From Pseudoscleropodium purum (taxonomy: Eukaryota; Streptophyta; Bryopsida; Hypnales; Brachytheciaceae): DNA of 64,000 bases. The stretch spans positions 12,772,001 through 12,836,000 of the forward strand of contig OZ017795.1 of assembly GCA_963969395.1 (NCBI GenBank), given 5' to 3'. Position numbers and translations under genes: made by a program. Positions 1-12,734 of the stretch are shown here, piece after piece (positions within the stretch are counted from its first letter, which is position 1; each line of letters opens with the position of its first letter). The notes under the pieces were generated by a model. That model saw only the letters and a program-made list of their open reading frames with translations, was not told the DNA's origin and made no database searches.

Positions 1-2188
1 TTTATCTCCTTCAATACTTGCAACAAATGAAAGGTTCGCAAAATATATGTTGTAAGGTGCACTATTATCATTTGCATTTTGAGGTGCATTTTCTTGTATT
101 TAGAATCTTGTGAAAATGGGAGGTCTTTGCTAGAGTATAGAGGAAAAAGGTGTCATAGTTGGAATGAGTCGTTCAAAAATGTCACAATATTGCATTGCAA
201 TAAAGTTAGGTATATCGTGCTTCACTATTGAATATGTTTTGAAGAGATTTGAATATATATTGAATATGTTTTGAAGAGATTATGGAACAATGGTAACTTG
301 TAAGGCTATATTTTGACATTACAAAGTGATAGTGGAGCGGGAAAGGAATTGGAACACAATCTAATGCAAATAGTTGCATTTCACTTACATCCATCATAGA
401 AAAGATGACCAAGAAAGTTTGTCTATGAACATTAAGAAAGGAGATTAAGTGTATTAGATTTGGCATCTACATTGTAGCAAAGAAGACATACTTTAATGAC
501 AAGTATAAGGTTGATAGATTGGAATTTGTTAAAAATATCAAGCTTAGGAATCGTTGGATTGGAAGAATGTAAAATAGACAAAAGAGGCCTCATTTGAGAT
601 AGGCAAAAATTCACAACAAATGGAGGTCTTTGGTAATTGTACAAATGCTACAATGGGATTGATTAGCAGCCATTTAAAATCTAGTTGCACATCCATCATG
701 ATTTTGGGTGCTTTTATAGGTTATGAGAAGTGCCCCATTTGTTATTATACTGTTTAATAGACAAACAAGTGTAGATTTTATGGACATCGTGTATGAAGGG
801 CAATTGAGTGGCTTTTACTACATGCATGATGACCCTTAGAGTCTTTTGCTCATGGCTAAGATGGCACATTGGTGCATTGCAATACCTTACCAAACAATGG
901 TGAGAAGTGCATAAGATGAGGAAGATTAAGTAACCCACATACTTGCCAAACTTGAAAAAAGTGTCAATGATTCTAAAAGACCTTTGTACAAATTGAAACA
1001 AGCCAAACAATGAAGTGGAATGGGTCGAAAGCATTGAGTGGACATACAAAGCAATATCCTTGGAGACTCTTGAAATCCTCATTCCTACAACACCTCACCA
1101 AATGAAGGCCATATTTAATGCAAGAGAGTAGCAACGGGTTGTAGATAGTGTAGGAAGGCTCTATTGTTGTATGTTTTTTGTTTTTGACAAATGACAAATG
1201 GGAAGCCCATTGCATTATAAATAAATTAACCCAGACAGATCCAAGAACAATGAAGAAATAGTGACATATATCCATTTTGAATTACCTTAGTGATTAATTC
1301 AAGATGTAATTAATTTACAAATACAATCTCCCCCCTTCAACCATACTTATATTTTCCAGACCAACCTATATAGACAAATGATACGGATTAATGGCTCATG
1401 TATTTTGTATCAATATTTCTTGTATATACCCATATCCATATTTGTATCACAATGTAACCATATCCATATCTCTTATTTTTCAACTAATGGTGTCAAAGGG
1501 GGGAGGGAAAATTATTTTCTTAGAATCAACAGCTCTCATTTTTCCTCAATGAGATATGTGGGATTAATTGAAACCTCACATCTTTTCAATTGATGGTGGA
1601 TAGTTGTACATTTCAAGAACTTCAATATAATAAATCATTCATTGTAACTGATGAAACTAGACTTTATTACCTTCCAAACCCAATTGCTGGTTATCAGTTC
1701 CATGGATTTTTGAGCCTGTAGTGTCGTTTCCAAATTACAGGTATATTTTAGTGCTGATTTTTAGCAGCGGTACGGACGAATAAGAATTCTGGATATATCA
1801 TCCTCTAGACGCTCATGTGAAGATCGTTGGAGATGTAAAGACTATTTGCAAAATAAAACAATGATCCAACTACCAAAAATTATTCCCCGTTCATCTATCT
1901 AAAAAGATATAACTTACCACAGCCAGATGCGTCGTAGACTTTAGTTAAGAACACTAGGTACTTCCAGAGTTTTTTATTAACCTAGAAAAAAGTATGTTTG
2001 AAACACAAAGTATGTAAGAAACAGTACAACCAACGTACTCTGCCACATTAGACTCAATGAACATGCGCAAGAGAATTGAAAAGTCTCAGGAGGCCTTCAA
2101 TAAATCATTTATAAAAGGCAGCAAGTCCTCACAAAGTGTCGCCCATAAAGTGCTCAATGAAACTAGAAAAATACTAAAGACACGTCAC
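1..2188. other. AT-rich intergenic DNA, no gene seen
   Basis: There is no convincing coding region here. The open frames are short and lack family motifs. A short plus-strand reading near 985-1015 (PLYKLKQA) faintly recalls the Copia reverse-transcriptase block SLYGLKQAPR, but the frames around it are closed, so I do not call an element. The last part, about 2,100-2,188, is the likely 3' UTR of RPL34 on the minus strand. Confidence 0.6.
1179..1235 (-). mobile_element. LINE/SINE-like 3' end motif
   Basis: Read on the minus strand, the segment contains TGCAATGGGCTTCCCATTTG followed by an A-rich tail. The same arrangement (TGCAATG, a C/T-rich stretch, CGTTTG, then A-rich) occurs on the minus strand near 36,190 and 52,075. 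A shared 3' tail ending in poly(A) is typical of plant non-LTR retroelements. No reverse transcriptase is visible, so this would be a truncated copy or SINE. Assignment is by pattern only. Confidence 0.4.
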
Positions 2189-3835
2189 TTAAGCCTGAGT
2201 CTTAGCAGCTAGTTTCTCCTTCGACTTCTGGATCTTCAGAACCTTCTTCACAATCTTTTGCTCCTCAACCAGGAAAGCCCGGATGATGCTGCAATAAAAA
2301 AATCATGGTCTCAGAAAACTACAATTCCTCCTTTATGTCTAGTGTTATAGATCACCGGGAGACTAGTAGAAAGGCGGACCTTATTATATTTATAGAAACC
2401 CAAAGGTTAAGGTCTTCGACCCCTTGGGTATCCGTTATTTATAAATTTGCACCAGATCACGAGTGGCAAATTTGCAATGTATACCAGGTTGAAATCTCCT
2501 ACTGGCTGATACTTCACTGTCTCATACCTTTCATCGCAGTGATTTTAAAGACAAACAACATTTCTTGAACGAAAAATCAAAGCAGACAAAATTGACGTAC
2601 CGTTCCCGCACTGCAGACCCAGCCAAGTTTCCGCCATAGGCCCGGTTCACAGTCTTCCTATGCCTGTGAAGACGAGAAGTTTTGTACTCCGTGGGCCTCA
2701 AATGTGGAATCTGCAGATGCCTCTCGCGTAAGTATTAAATATATCCTCATGTACAAAAGCTTGAAACTAACAGGAAATCTAGCTCCTATGAGCATAACCA
2801 TTTTCCGTCCCTTCGACGACGAAAGCAAATCGGATAAACATAACTTCGTCCCCTTCAAATTAAGTTATGTTATTCTGATTTGCTTTAGTCGTTGAAGAAT
2901 ACCGGAACTTCGCTCCCTTCAGATTAAGACTAACCGCGCTGCAGAATAAATTCAGCAGATCTAACTTTTCCTCCGCGCTATGAAGAATCATATCAGCTCC
3001 ATTCTCATAAATTTTTCAAATAAATCATGTGCCCGATCACGTCTAACGCTCCTTGTATGCAGGGAAAGGGCTGAGAGCATATTCGAATGAATTAACCTCA
3101 TTAGACGTACTGAAAAATCAAAGATGTAAACCCTAGTAATTGGTTAGAATTTCTACTTTGTTCAATACAACAGAATTTAGAGATTCCGCTCTAATCAACC
3201 TGCTAACAAAAGGGCGGCTAAGGAAGACTTACCCCGGCAATGCGCTTTCCGGTTACTGGGCACTTGGGACCATTCGCCCTCTTCTTAGCGGTCTGAAACA
3301 CATTCTTGCCTCCTACACCACAAAACGGGAAAAAAAACCGTATTCGTGAAAACCATGTATGAACATCAGAATACCATGTGGCGTTTCCTTTCAAGGGTAC
3401 CCTTATAACAGAATGTTTGATTTGCTTTTAAGATATACAAAATCAACCATTGTTGATTGTATTCAATACAGCTACTTTCGGATTATTAAACTTCACTAAT
3501 ATGACCTAAAACGCAACATCTCAGTCACCCACATCTCAGACATCACTTGTGACATGCTCACATGCCAAGTGACTCTATCATGAATATATTTTTGCAAGCG
3601 TCCAATACTCTCCTGCATAATCCCTCTAAAAATTCAACAGAAACGAGGAAAATCAAGCGAGAACCACACACGTCCAGAAATCTGCGAAGGTGAAGACGCT
3701 AATCCCAAACCCTAGGAACTTAGGTATCCAACGAAAAACGAAGTGCCGTGACGTACCTGGGGTCTTGACCACACGGGTCTGGTTCGACTTGGTGGCGTAG
3801 CAGTGGCGACGACGATATGTCAGCCGCTGAACCAT
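2189..3835 (-). CDS. RPL34: 60S ribosomal protein eL34
   Basis: Cytosolic large-subunit ribosomal protein eL34. Four minus-strand exons join in frame: 3757-3835, 3233-3312, 2601-2710 and 2189-2288. The sum is 369 nt, or 122 residues plus stop, close to the usual plant length of about 120. The start is [19 protein letters not shown], matching the family N-terminus. Exon 2 carries [11 protein letters not shown], exon 3 carries [10 protein letters not shown] and TVNRAYGG, and exon 4 carries the basic tail from [16 protein letters not shown]. All introns are GT-AG with good donors (GTACGT, GTAAGT, GTACGT). An upstream in-frame ATG at 3982 would add a non-conserved extension and was not used. The gene diverges from BE1, with 770 bp between start codons. 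It appears intact. Family assignment is secure. Confidence 0.96.
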
Positions 3836-4605
3836 GATGGCAGAAGCTTGCGCTGGTAGACTGCAAAAGCTCCGGGGAGAGTGGCGATGGCGGAGCACAG
3901 CTGAGCGCAAAGAGAAAGCGTCTGCGGCGATCCCTTGCTTTTTGTACCTAGCCTCTACCCTAACTTCATTCATCCATAACAACTTCGTCCATCCAACACT
4001 AGGACCCGTTCACACTGCTTCCTGGTTCCATTCACTTTTCATCCATTTTATTTCGCAGTTTTCATCGGATTTCTGGTTCTCATCGTCATCTCCGACTTGT
4101 CTGTTGCTCCGCTTGCACTCTGTTTCGTTGCAGACTCCGTGGAGTTATGGCGGACCTCGGATTCAGGTTCCGATTTTGTTGAGTACTGCCACTTCAACTT
4201 CTTTGTTGACGCTTCAAAATTCTCTTTCCCAATTAGGTGAATCTTCTCTCGTTAGTTGAATTCATTGTGCTTGCATTAGGTTACTTCTTTGGATGACGGG
4301 TACTTCTTTGCTAGATCACGTACTTCTTCTTTGAGACTTCTTTGTTGAACAAGTACATGTTTGTTGAGCTGCCCTTTGTTTTGGTTTATGGTCTTGACAG
4401 AGGGAGGTTGCGAGGGCGTGTCGAAGTCTTCACCGCGGCTTGATCGGGGTGGACGGACGAAGCGGTCCGACGTCAGGCGGGGTTTTCGGAGGCAGCAGAG
4501 AGAGTCTTTGAGAGGTCAAATGCGTTTCTCACTCGGTGGTCGGGCTTTTGGGATTTCAGAAGCTGATATAATGACTTGAGTTGTAGACTTCGCAGTATCT
4601 GTACA
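3836..4605. promoter_or_regulatory. Shared divergent RPL34/BE1 promoter interval
   Basis: This 770-bp interval separates the start codons of two divergently transcribed genes, so it must hold both 5' UTRs and both promoters, or one bidirectional promoter. I see no clear TATA box on either strand. Open frames crossing it (such as 3834-4259) match no family and are treated as leader sequence. AAACCCTA-type telobox motifs lie just inside both genes: in RPL34 introns near 3,128 and 3,705, and in BE1 introns near 4,980 and 5,383. Such motifs are common around plant ribosomal-protein genes. Confidence 0.6.
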
Positions 4606-7600
4606 ATGACTACAATTGCTACGATGCAATGCACTCTTATAGTGAATTCAACTTTGGCTATGTTGCGACCTTCGCAAGCTTCCCTGACTTGTGTGAAGCC
4701 CTTGGGGTTGAGGCAAAGTTTGGGCTACTTGAGGGACGGCCGTGTCGAAGACAGAAGGGTGGTCAGGTTTAGAGGAAGAGGGAGAGAAACTGTGTATATG
4801 TGTGTTGCGGCAGAGAGGAAGGAGAATTTCACAGTTGCTAAAGACAGGAAGCAAGTAGTGGAAGAGGAGGAGGAGGATCGGGGTATCGACCCTGTAGGAT
4901 TCCTTAAAGAAAGAAGCCTCAAGACGAAAGCATTTCAAACGTTTACACGAGAAAGGTTTCTCTATCTCTCTCTTGCTTAAACCCTCAACCCTAAGCCCTT
5001 ATCCTTCCTCTCTTTGTAGTTGTCTATGTTACAGTTATTGGGGGCTGAGATACTGGTACCAGTTATCACGTCCCTTTGCATTCTCAATGATGTACTGCAA
5101 TTTGTCCGTTGACTCTTAGATCGGTACTTGGCTCAGATACAAGGCACTGAAGGATTTGAAGAATCAGATTGCAGATCGTGATGAAGACCTCATCGAGTTT
5201 GCAAATGCGTAAGGCACTGATACTTCTGCGGAATAATAAGCATGTCTTACTGATTGTATGCAAAAGTATCTTACTCATTATCTCCTTTTGATGATGTTAG
5301 TACTATCAATGCTGTAAAACATTGCGATTGGCGATAGGGTTGAGGGTATCTTATATGTGATTCTGACATTGCAGATAACCCTAAACCCTAAACCCTTGAG
5401 CATGGGAGAGCTTCTTCGAGATAGTGGAAGTCATTCATTAGAAGTTCAGATCCTCGTACAATGGCTTTGTTATGCGCTTGAAAGTTGATCTTCATACAGT
5501 TTGGCTACTTGGTTTTATGTTCTCAGCTTTAAAATATATTTCGCAGGTACGTGAACATGGGAATGAAACGACATCCTGAACATCACGTCGAATTTTATGA
5601 ATGGGCACCAGGTACACTTCAGTGTGGTAGAAATCTCCCTCTTGTTGTCTTAATTTACCTGAGTATATTGTTGACGCCATTAGATGAAAAAACTGTATTC
5701 CTTGTCATGTTTTGTTTGATGGCGTTGTTACTCAGGCTATCAAATTTGTTGACAATTGAATGTTTGTAATTGGAACTTATATCACTTTCTGAGCACAATG
5801 TGTCACTTTTTGAATTGGAAATTACTGCACAGGTGCGCGATTCTGCTCAGTGGTAGGAGACTTTAACAACTGGGAGCATAGGAAACATTATGCTGGCGAG
5901 GGTTATATGGGCAAGGATGACTTAGGTTACTATCGGGTGTACATAGATGACGAACTCCGTGACGGAGAAGAGAAGGATCGTATAACTCAAGTACTACTCT
6001 GTAATTTGATTGGCACTTTGCATTGACTCGAGTACTTTCTTCTGTAGGTGGAAGGTCATCAAAGAACAATGTTTTTAGTAAACTTAAACTGTTTCAGGAA
6101 CTTCGACATCATCATGAATTCAATCTTCTTCATGATTCATAGGGTGATCGTCCTGTGTTCACAGTGCTTTATGGGCTCCGTATGACCGTAGGAAATCCTC
6201 CAGATATATCTTGCTCTTTATGATATTTTCTAAAGTTTATGAAATGGTCTATTTTTTCCTAGTATCTTGTTCGTTGATTTCAATGTGTATGATCTTGTAT
6301 GTTGTTCTAAGCGAATCTGTCTCCAGGAGTATAATTACGCGGCTGACTACGATAAGGGCGATGAAGACTTCGACCAGGATGCACTCTTTGAGAGACTCGA
6401 CAATGAGTATTGGGAGCCTGGAGAGGATGAATTTTTGTCAGGACACAAGGATGATGTAGCAATGGAGTTGTTTCGTACTGTGTTCGGCAAGGATTTCGAT
6501 CCAGTACAGATAGTGAACGAGGTCACACACAAACGGAAGACCAAGAAGAAGAGATATTACGATAACGAGGATGACAGTGATGACGAGGATGATGATGATG
6601 ATGATGATGATGTGAAAGAGCCTTGCACTCTGGAGGAGTTCAAGGCTGGGGTGGAGAGTCACATGGAAGAATGGTTAGCGAATAATGCAGATGCACAGAA
6701 AGGCAAGAATCTACCCCCGATCACCATTGAAGACGATGGAAGCAACTCCGACGTACCTGAGCTTATTGTTGATCCCGTGTGGGCGAAACGGGTGGAGGAA
6801 AAGAAGTTTCCTGAGAAATATTGGGAACATTTTGTTAAAGGCCGAAAGGCTTGGGAGAAGAAGTACCGTCCAGGTGTACCTCATGGTGGTCGCTATCGTG
6901 TTTATTTACATACTCCAGAAGGACCCTTGGAGCGTGTGCCTGCATGGGCTTCGTATGTTCTCCCTGGTAAGCAGAAATCATCTGATTGATCTACCATCTG
7001 CGTGTTGCAAAGTCTTATTGCATCAGAAGTTTTTACTCTTGTTGAAGTAACTGGCCCTTCCTATTGATCGCAGATACAGGGGGCAATGAAGTAAGTGCTG
7101 TATTTTGGGACCTTCCTAAAGAGCAACAGTACCTCTGGAAGTTCAACCAACCTTCTAAGCCACAGACATTACGAATTTATGAATGCCATGTTGGCATTAG
7201 CGGTGAAAATCCCGAAATTACGTCGTTTAATCATTTCACTGACAAGGTAAATTAACCTATTCCCATTGTGCATCTTCTTTAAACATTTTTCTATAGCGCT
7301 TAGTCAATTCCTCTGAAGTTATCCTTTAAATGCACAAATGGCCGGAAGTGTGCGCTCCATATATTTGGCAGCTGAAATAAATCGTTTCGGAAGATTTGAG
7401 GAAGGTTACACAATAGAATTAGAAATCATGTTCTACATTTTCAATGCTTGAAATGTGTTTTAATGTTTACAATAATCGACTACTAGCTTCTAAAGTTTCC
7501 TGTCTATCTTTAGAGTCGGCATTTAGGGATTAAAGCTGTTTTGTCATTACTTTTGCCAATTTTGGGCAACTTATATTTGACGCATGTGCCAACTTCTGAA

Positions 7601-10600
7601 GGTCCTCCCTCGGGTGAAAAAAGCAGGATACAACATCATCCAGCTTATTGGCATCCAAGAACACGCTGAATATTCTAGTGTTGGCTACAAGGTACTTATG
7701 TATTCGGACTATAATAACTCCACTTATTCCCGCCCTCTGCCCTTGTTTTGTGAGTATCATGCTGAGGGCCACAAGTTGAATAAGCTTCTACTATCTGTTC
7801 TGGGCATATAAAATATGAAAGGATTGTATAATAAGACTCGTACAAATGTCATTTCTTCTAGCTGCGTTGAGTCGACGTTAGGTTTTCTCACTACGGATTT
7901 TTTCATTGTTGACTTCATTAGTGATGACTGCTGAGTTTTCGTGCATGGTTTGTACTGATTCCCTCATTCTTGAAATGTAGGTTACCAATTTCTTTGCAAT
8001 AAGTAGCCGTTTTGGCACTCCTGAAGATTTTAAAAGGCTTGTAGACACTGCTCACGGTTTGTGCACTGCCTTCTCCATCGAGCTTGCTGACACTTTTTAG
8101 TCAAACCTAAATGATATCTGCATTGCGGGGTTCAAAATTCTACCAATTGGCATGTGTCGCTATTGATTGTTCCATACCCCACTGACATGTTCATGTGTAA
8201 TGCGCTGCAATGTTTTACAATGTTTGTGTTCTGCATTTTGGCTTATTTCCTATCGTTGTGGAGTTGCAGGTTTGGGTTTGATGGTGACAATGGACATCGT
8301 TCACTCGCATGCTGCTTCAAATGAGGGCAATGGCCTAGCTTCTTTTGATGGGGCAAATGATTGCTACTTCTATCCAGGTGAACTTAAGAACTCTGTGCTC
8401 GGACAAATAGTTTCCTCGATTTTATTTTGAGATCAACTTAGCTATGGTCAAAACCCTGAACAGCTTCTCAGAAAATAGACAACCATTGAGAAAAGTTTTA
8501 TTTGCATTAATATTCGCTTGCAGTTAACTCTTTGTGTATGAGAACCCAGTAACCTCATTTATTTGCCTCCAGGTTGTTGAGTGCAGTTTTGGGTCTCATG
8601 GATGCATTTCAATTTTCAACCCTTCGGAAAAATAGTAGGCGTTTTTAAGCTTTTGGGGAAGGGAGTATTCGCTTTAGGTAGAAAATATTGCTTAATACAA
8701 TGGGTAGGTTATTTTTTTCAGCACACTTTTTCAATTAGAGGACTTCGGCTGGGACTTGGCAATGCTTACACAAACGCGTTATTCTCTCTAACCCGGCATA
8801 TATCATTGTAAAGTTTTTTTCTGACCAGAATTCAGTTGTTAGTTATTAAATAAATGTCCCGATTGCTAACAGGGAAGAGAGGGCATCACAAACGTTGGGG
8901 TACGCGAATGTTCAAATATGGCGAATATGAAGTTCTTCGTTTTCTTCTATCCAACTTGAAGTGGTGATGCCTTTTTCAACATCTCTGTTCATCTGCACTG
9001 CATGCAGTAGATAATGTGTGTTATACCATGACTTTTCAGTAAGTGCTGATCGGTGAGTGTACTTGATGGTCATCATTCATGCAGGTGGGTTAAAGAGTAT
9101 CGAATCGATGGGTTTCACTTTCACTCAGTCACCTCTATGCTTTACACGCACAATGGATTTACCCCTTTCACCAATGGTATCCAAGAGTAAGTTCAAAATA
9201 ATGCTTTTTGTTTCAATTTTTGAGTTTCATTGCTGGTGTTTTCTAAATTCTTATGGTTTGTACTTGAGTAGTACAGAGAAGTCTTACCTGACAACGATGT
9301 GAATGACTTCGTGGATTGCCCTGCAGTTACTGTAATCAATATGTTGATAAAGATGCACTCATTTACTTATGTCTAGCCAACGAGATGCTGCATAAGCTTT
9401 CACCCAACATGATAACCATTGCCGAGGATGTAAGCCTATTACTTCATTGTTTCTGTTCTTCTATTCGATTCGTGAAGAAATCTTTCCTCCATCAAGATTT
9501 GGTTTGATGTTTAAGATGTCTATACGGTGGTCAAAATATTTTATGTATGAATTTGTTAATAATTGCTCCTCTCAACCTGTTTGATACATGTACGTTCTTC
9601 AAAGAATTTATTTTTTAAGGATAGATTCTCTCATAACGTGTTCTGTAATAGTCGATTTCTGTAATATCACTTCTAAATTATGAAACTGACATGTTTGAAT
9701 CGGTGTTGCATATGAAGGCCACATTTTATCCTGGGTTAGTTGATCCCATCAGCAAAGGAGGGCTGGGCTTTGACTATTACGTGAATCTTGCGCCATCTGA
9801 GATGTGGCCTTTTCTAGTTGCGAATGTCCCAGTTCAAGACTGGAGCGTGACTGAGGCAAGTCCCTCCTTTTCTGAAAACCAACCGTCGAAATAGATGTCA
9901 TTTCACTCACAAAAACACTTGGTGGGCCTGTGTATATTGTCTCAGCCCCATATGGTGGCTACTAAACTGTTGTGATCCTAGCCACCATGTAATCTTGTGC
10001 TCAAATAGTATGCAAGACGATGAATACTTTTGTTAACATCTATATTTTCTGGCACCAGATCACAGAAACTTTGACCAGCAGTGAAAACACACTGAAGGCT
10101 CTGGTATATGCTGAGAATCACAATCAGGTTAGAGGCCGTGACAAATGGGCATATCAAAGCTACAGTTCCACGAGTTGGTTTACTTCGTTTTATTGAACTG
10201 ATATGTCTAGGTTTTTAATAGCGAATCCTCTGCGATTTGAATTTGCACCATGGAGAGAATTGTCTGATCGGAATTGGTTGACTCTTGTTTGGTTGCTATG
10301 GTTAGTCTATTGTCGGTGGGCAATCACTTGCCGAGGCTCTTTTGGGCACATCCAAAGAAGTGGACAGAAAAGTTTCTAAGTTGGAAGGCATCTCCTTACA
10401 CAAAGTATGAACCTGAACCTTTTTCATATTTGTATTTTCTATATATTTATTTCCTGAAATCAGCAGCTGGTGTTGGCTTCTCTTTTTTTTCCTTAGTACA
10501 CTTTTAGAACCAAATACTGACAGAGATGATGATGATGCTTTGAGATCGTCCTCTTATTTCACGTAGGTCTTTTGTTTTGTACTAAAAATTAGGTGTCTTG

Positions 10601-12653
10601 AAGCAATGTCAATTCATCGGCTAGGTAATAACATTTTTGTCTGACTGAGCAGATGATACGGCTAATCACTTTGAGTTTAGCTGGAAGTGCATACTTGAAT
10701 TTTATGGGTAACGAATTTGGGCATCCTGAGGTACACCCCTGTCATAAATTACTCATAGTTTTCAGTCTGTCACTGATCTCTGTTAACGAGGTAAATGCAG
10801 TAGAATATCGTCCATCTGTAAAGTTGTATCTTAAAGGCGAACTGGTGGTGCTAGTGGGTAGAGTTTCCAAGATCCAAAAACAACTTCTCTTTTGCGCATG
10901 CCTATAGGCGCTGGGAAATTCGGGGCCGAGGTCCTCATTTACAACTTGCAGCTTTTGACCAAGTAAGTGAAAGCTTCATCTAACCGCCGGGACACTGACT
11001 GATTTATAAAATGCAAACCGGTTAGAGAAGATAACTGAACTTTCAGTGTAGACGAAACCTTTAAGTCAGATTTTTGTAGTTTTGTCGGGCATCTTGGCTT
11101 GCATGGTTGTTGTTACATTGAGATTTTGTACTTCGGATTTCATTATGCTTTGCTGCAATACGTGTGCAGATGGTGCATGCTGTTATCTTGCCATATGTCA
11201 ATTGCATAGACTATTTGCTGATTAGTAGATAATGAACTTTATGATGCAGGCAATTATGGAAGTAGATGAGACAGTAAACATACTTGGTCAAGGACTTCCT
11301 AGAATGTGTCATGTAAATGACAGTACAAAGGTATGATTGCTTTTCGGAGGGAGAGAGGGAGAGAGGGAGAGAGTACACACAAATGCATCGCTTATATCAA
11401 ACCCTACTCTTTCGTTAATGATTTACTACGTGCTGCAATCGCTTGACAGGTCATTGTGTATACAAGAGGCAATCTTCTATTTGCATTCAACTTCCATGTC
11501 ACAGACACGTACGAGATGTATAAAGTAGGTGTTCAAGAAGCTGGAGAATATGAGGTAATTAGTACTATGCCTGCTCTTAGTAACCATATGCTGCATAGCT
11601 TGATTTCCAATTCCAGCCTCTAGGGTCTTTTTATAGGTATGAGATAGACCTGCTGTTGGAAAAGGATTATATATTTGAATACCGGATGTTTCTTAAGTTC
11701 ATTTTAAGCTATGGTAGATGAATATCTAACGTCATTGGCGATATTTGTGTCCGTTTTGCCGTGAGCCACATGTCACGTCGGAACCATGTTTCTAATCTCG
11801 ACTGAAATGAAATATGCTGACAAAATGGTAGACAATTGCATCTTAGGAAAGCGTTTCAGTTAATGAATCATTGAGAAATGTGTCGAATGTACAAAGTAAC
11901 CTGCTTAATTTGTGGTAGTTTTGCATCTACGATCTGACGACGATCTTCAGTTATCTGACAACCTTTAATCTATCAATAAGAGGCTGAGTTCGCCTCCATG
12001 TGGTTGCTGAAGTCATTGTGTTTGTAGCCATTTAGAGGTTTCGTCTAGCTCCAGGAAATGTGAAGTTATCTCACCTGTGGATTTTCAATGTGCAGCTCAT
12101 ACTGAATTCAGATCAATCCAATTTTGGCGGCTTTAGTCAGATGAGAGCAGCTGAAGGTCTTCTAAAAACCTCTCGAATACAGTAAGATTTATTTCGACCC
12201 ACTTTTGATTATGATCTGGTTATAAATGTTCGTCTTATTTATATTCTGAAAATCAATTATCTGTGTATGGACTTTGACCACTTTTATGTTTGCATTTAGC
12301 CCTTTAATTTACTGCTCCCTTTTCGTACACTTCTCATTCACGAATTGGAAATTTGTTGCATGGTGCAGATCAGATGGACTTCCAAACACGGTACTACTGG
12401 TTTTGCCTCAACTCAGTGCCCAAGTAAGATTCTACTCTTGTTTAAATTGCGGAATCTGGTATTAACCAAAGATCATTCAATAATTGTTGAATTTAAATTA
12501 TTCCAGCATGCATAGTATGCATGGTTTTGGTTGGTGGGCGTTGGTAGTATGTTTCTTTTCTCCCATTCTAAATTTTTGCTTCTATTTTCAACATCTTTTC
12601 TTGTGATCTTGCAGGTGTACAAGTTGGCAAGAGTTTTTGAAACTCCCCAATAG
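4606..12653 (+). CDS. BE1: Plastid 1,4-alpha-glucan branching enzyme, BE1/EMB2729 class
   Basis: GH13 glucan-branching-enzyme family protein of the Arabidopsis BE1 (At3g20440) type, expected in plastids. Twenty-two exons join in frame: 4606-4955, 5137-5208, 5547-5611, 5833-5990, 6327-6966, 7074-7246, 7602-7691, 7981-8056, 8270-8377, 8873-8963, 9085-9186, 9327-9429, 9718-9855, 10059-10127, 10306-10404, 10653-10730, 10855-10962, 11250-11330, 11450-11554, 12096-12181, 12369-12423, 12615-12653. The sum is 2,886 nt, or 961 residues. A Ser/Thr- and Arg-rich N-terminus suggests a transit peptide. A CBM48-like region spans about 144-210 (VVGDFNNW). GH13 landmarks are DIVHSH (550-555), nucleophile D616 in YRIDGFHF, and acid E675 in ITIAED. 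The third-Asp position reads AENHNQ, with N744. Exon 5 carries an acidic run at 294-310. Intron 13 is GC-AG. The family Arabidopsis member is about 900 residues. Intact. Confidence 0.95.
6588..6611 (+). repeat. (GAT)8 run coding poly-Asp in BE1 exon 5
   Basis: Eight tandem GAT codons lie inside exon 5 of BE1 and encode the core of an Asp/Glu-rich stretch at residues 294-310. The position falls between the N-terminal carbohydrate-binding part and the GH13 barrel, where a linker would tolerate length change. Trinucleotide slippage is the likely origin. Confidence 0.85.
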
Positions 12654-12728
12654 ATAGTCATCAAATCTGCATGGCAATCAATAGGACTCTTTTAGCACCA
12701 TAGTAGGCTACTGAAAAGCTTTCGGAAT

Positions 12729-12734
12729 AATAAA
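12729..12734 (+). terminator. Candidate poly(A) signal of BE1
   Basis: AATAAA lies 75 bp after the BE1 stop codon, a normal distance for a plant near-upstream poly(A) element. A T-rich tract follows at about 12,787-12,796. Confidence 0.5.

Noticed and set aside
985..1020. Copia reverse-transcriptase remnant
   Set aside because: Only one short motif-like stretch, with stops directly after it. Too weak to call.
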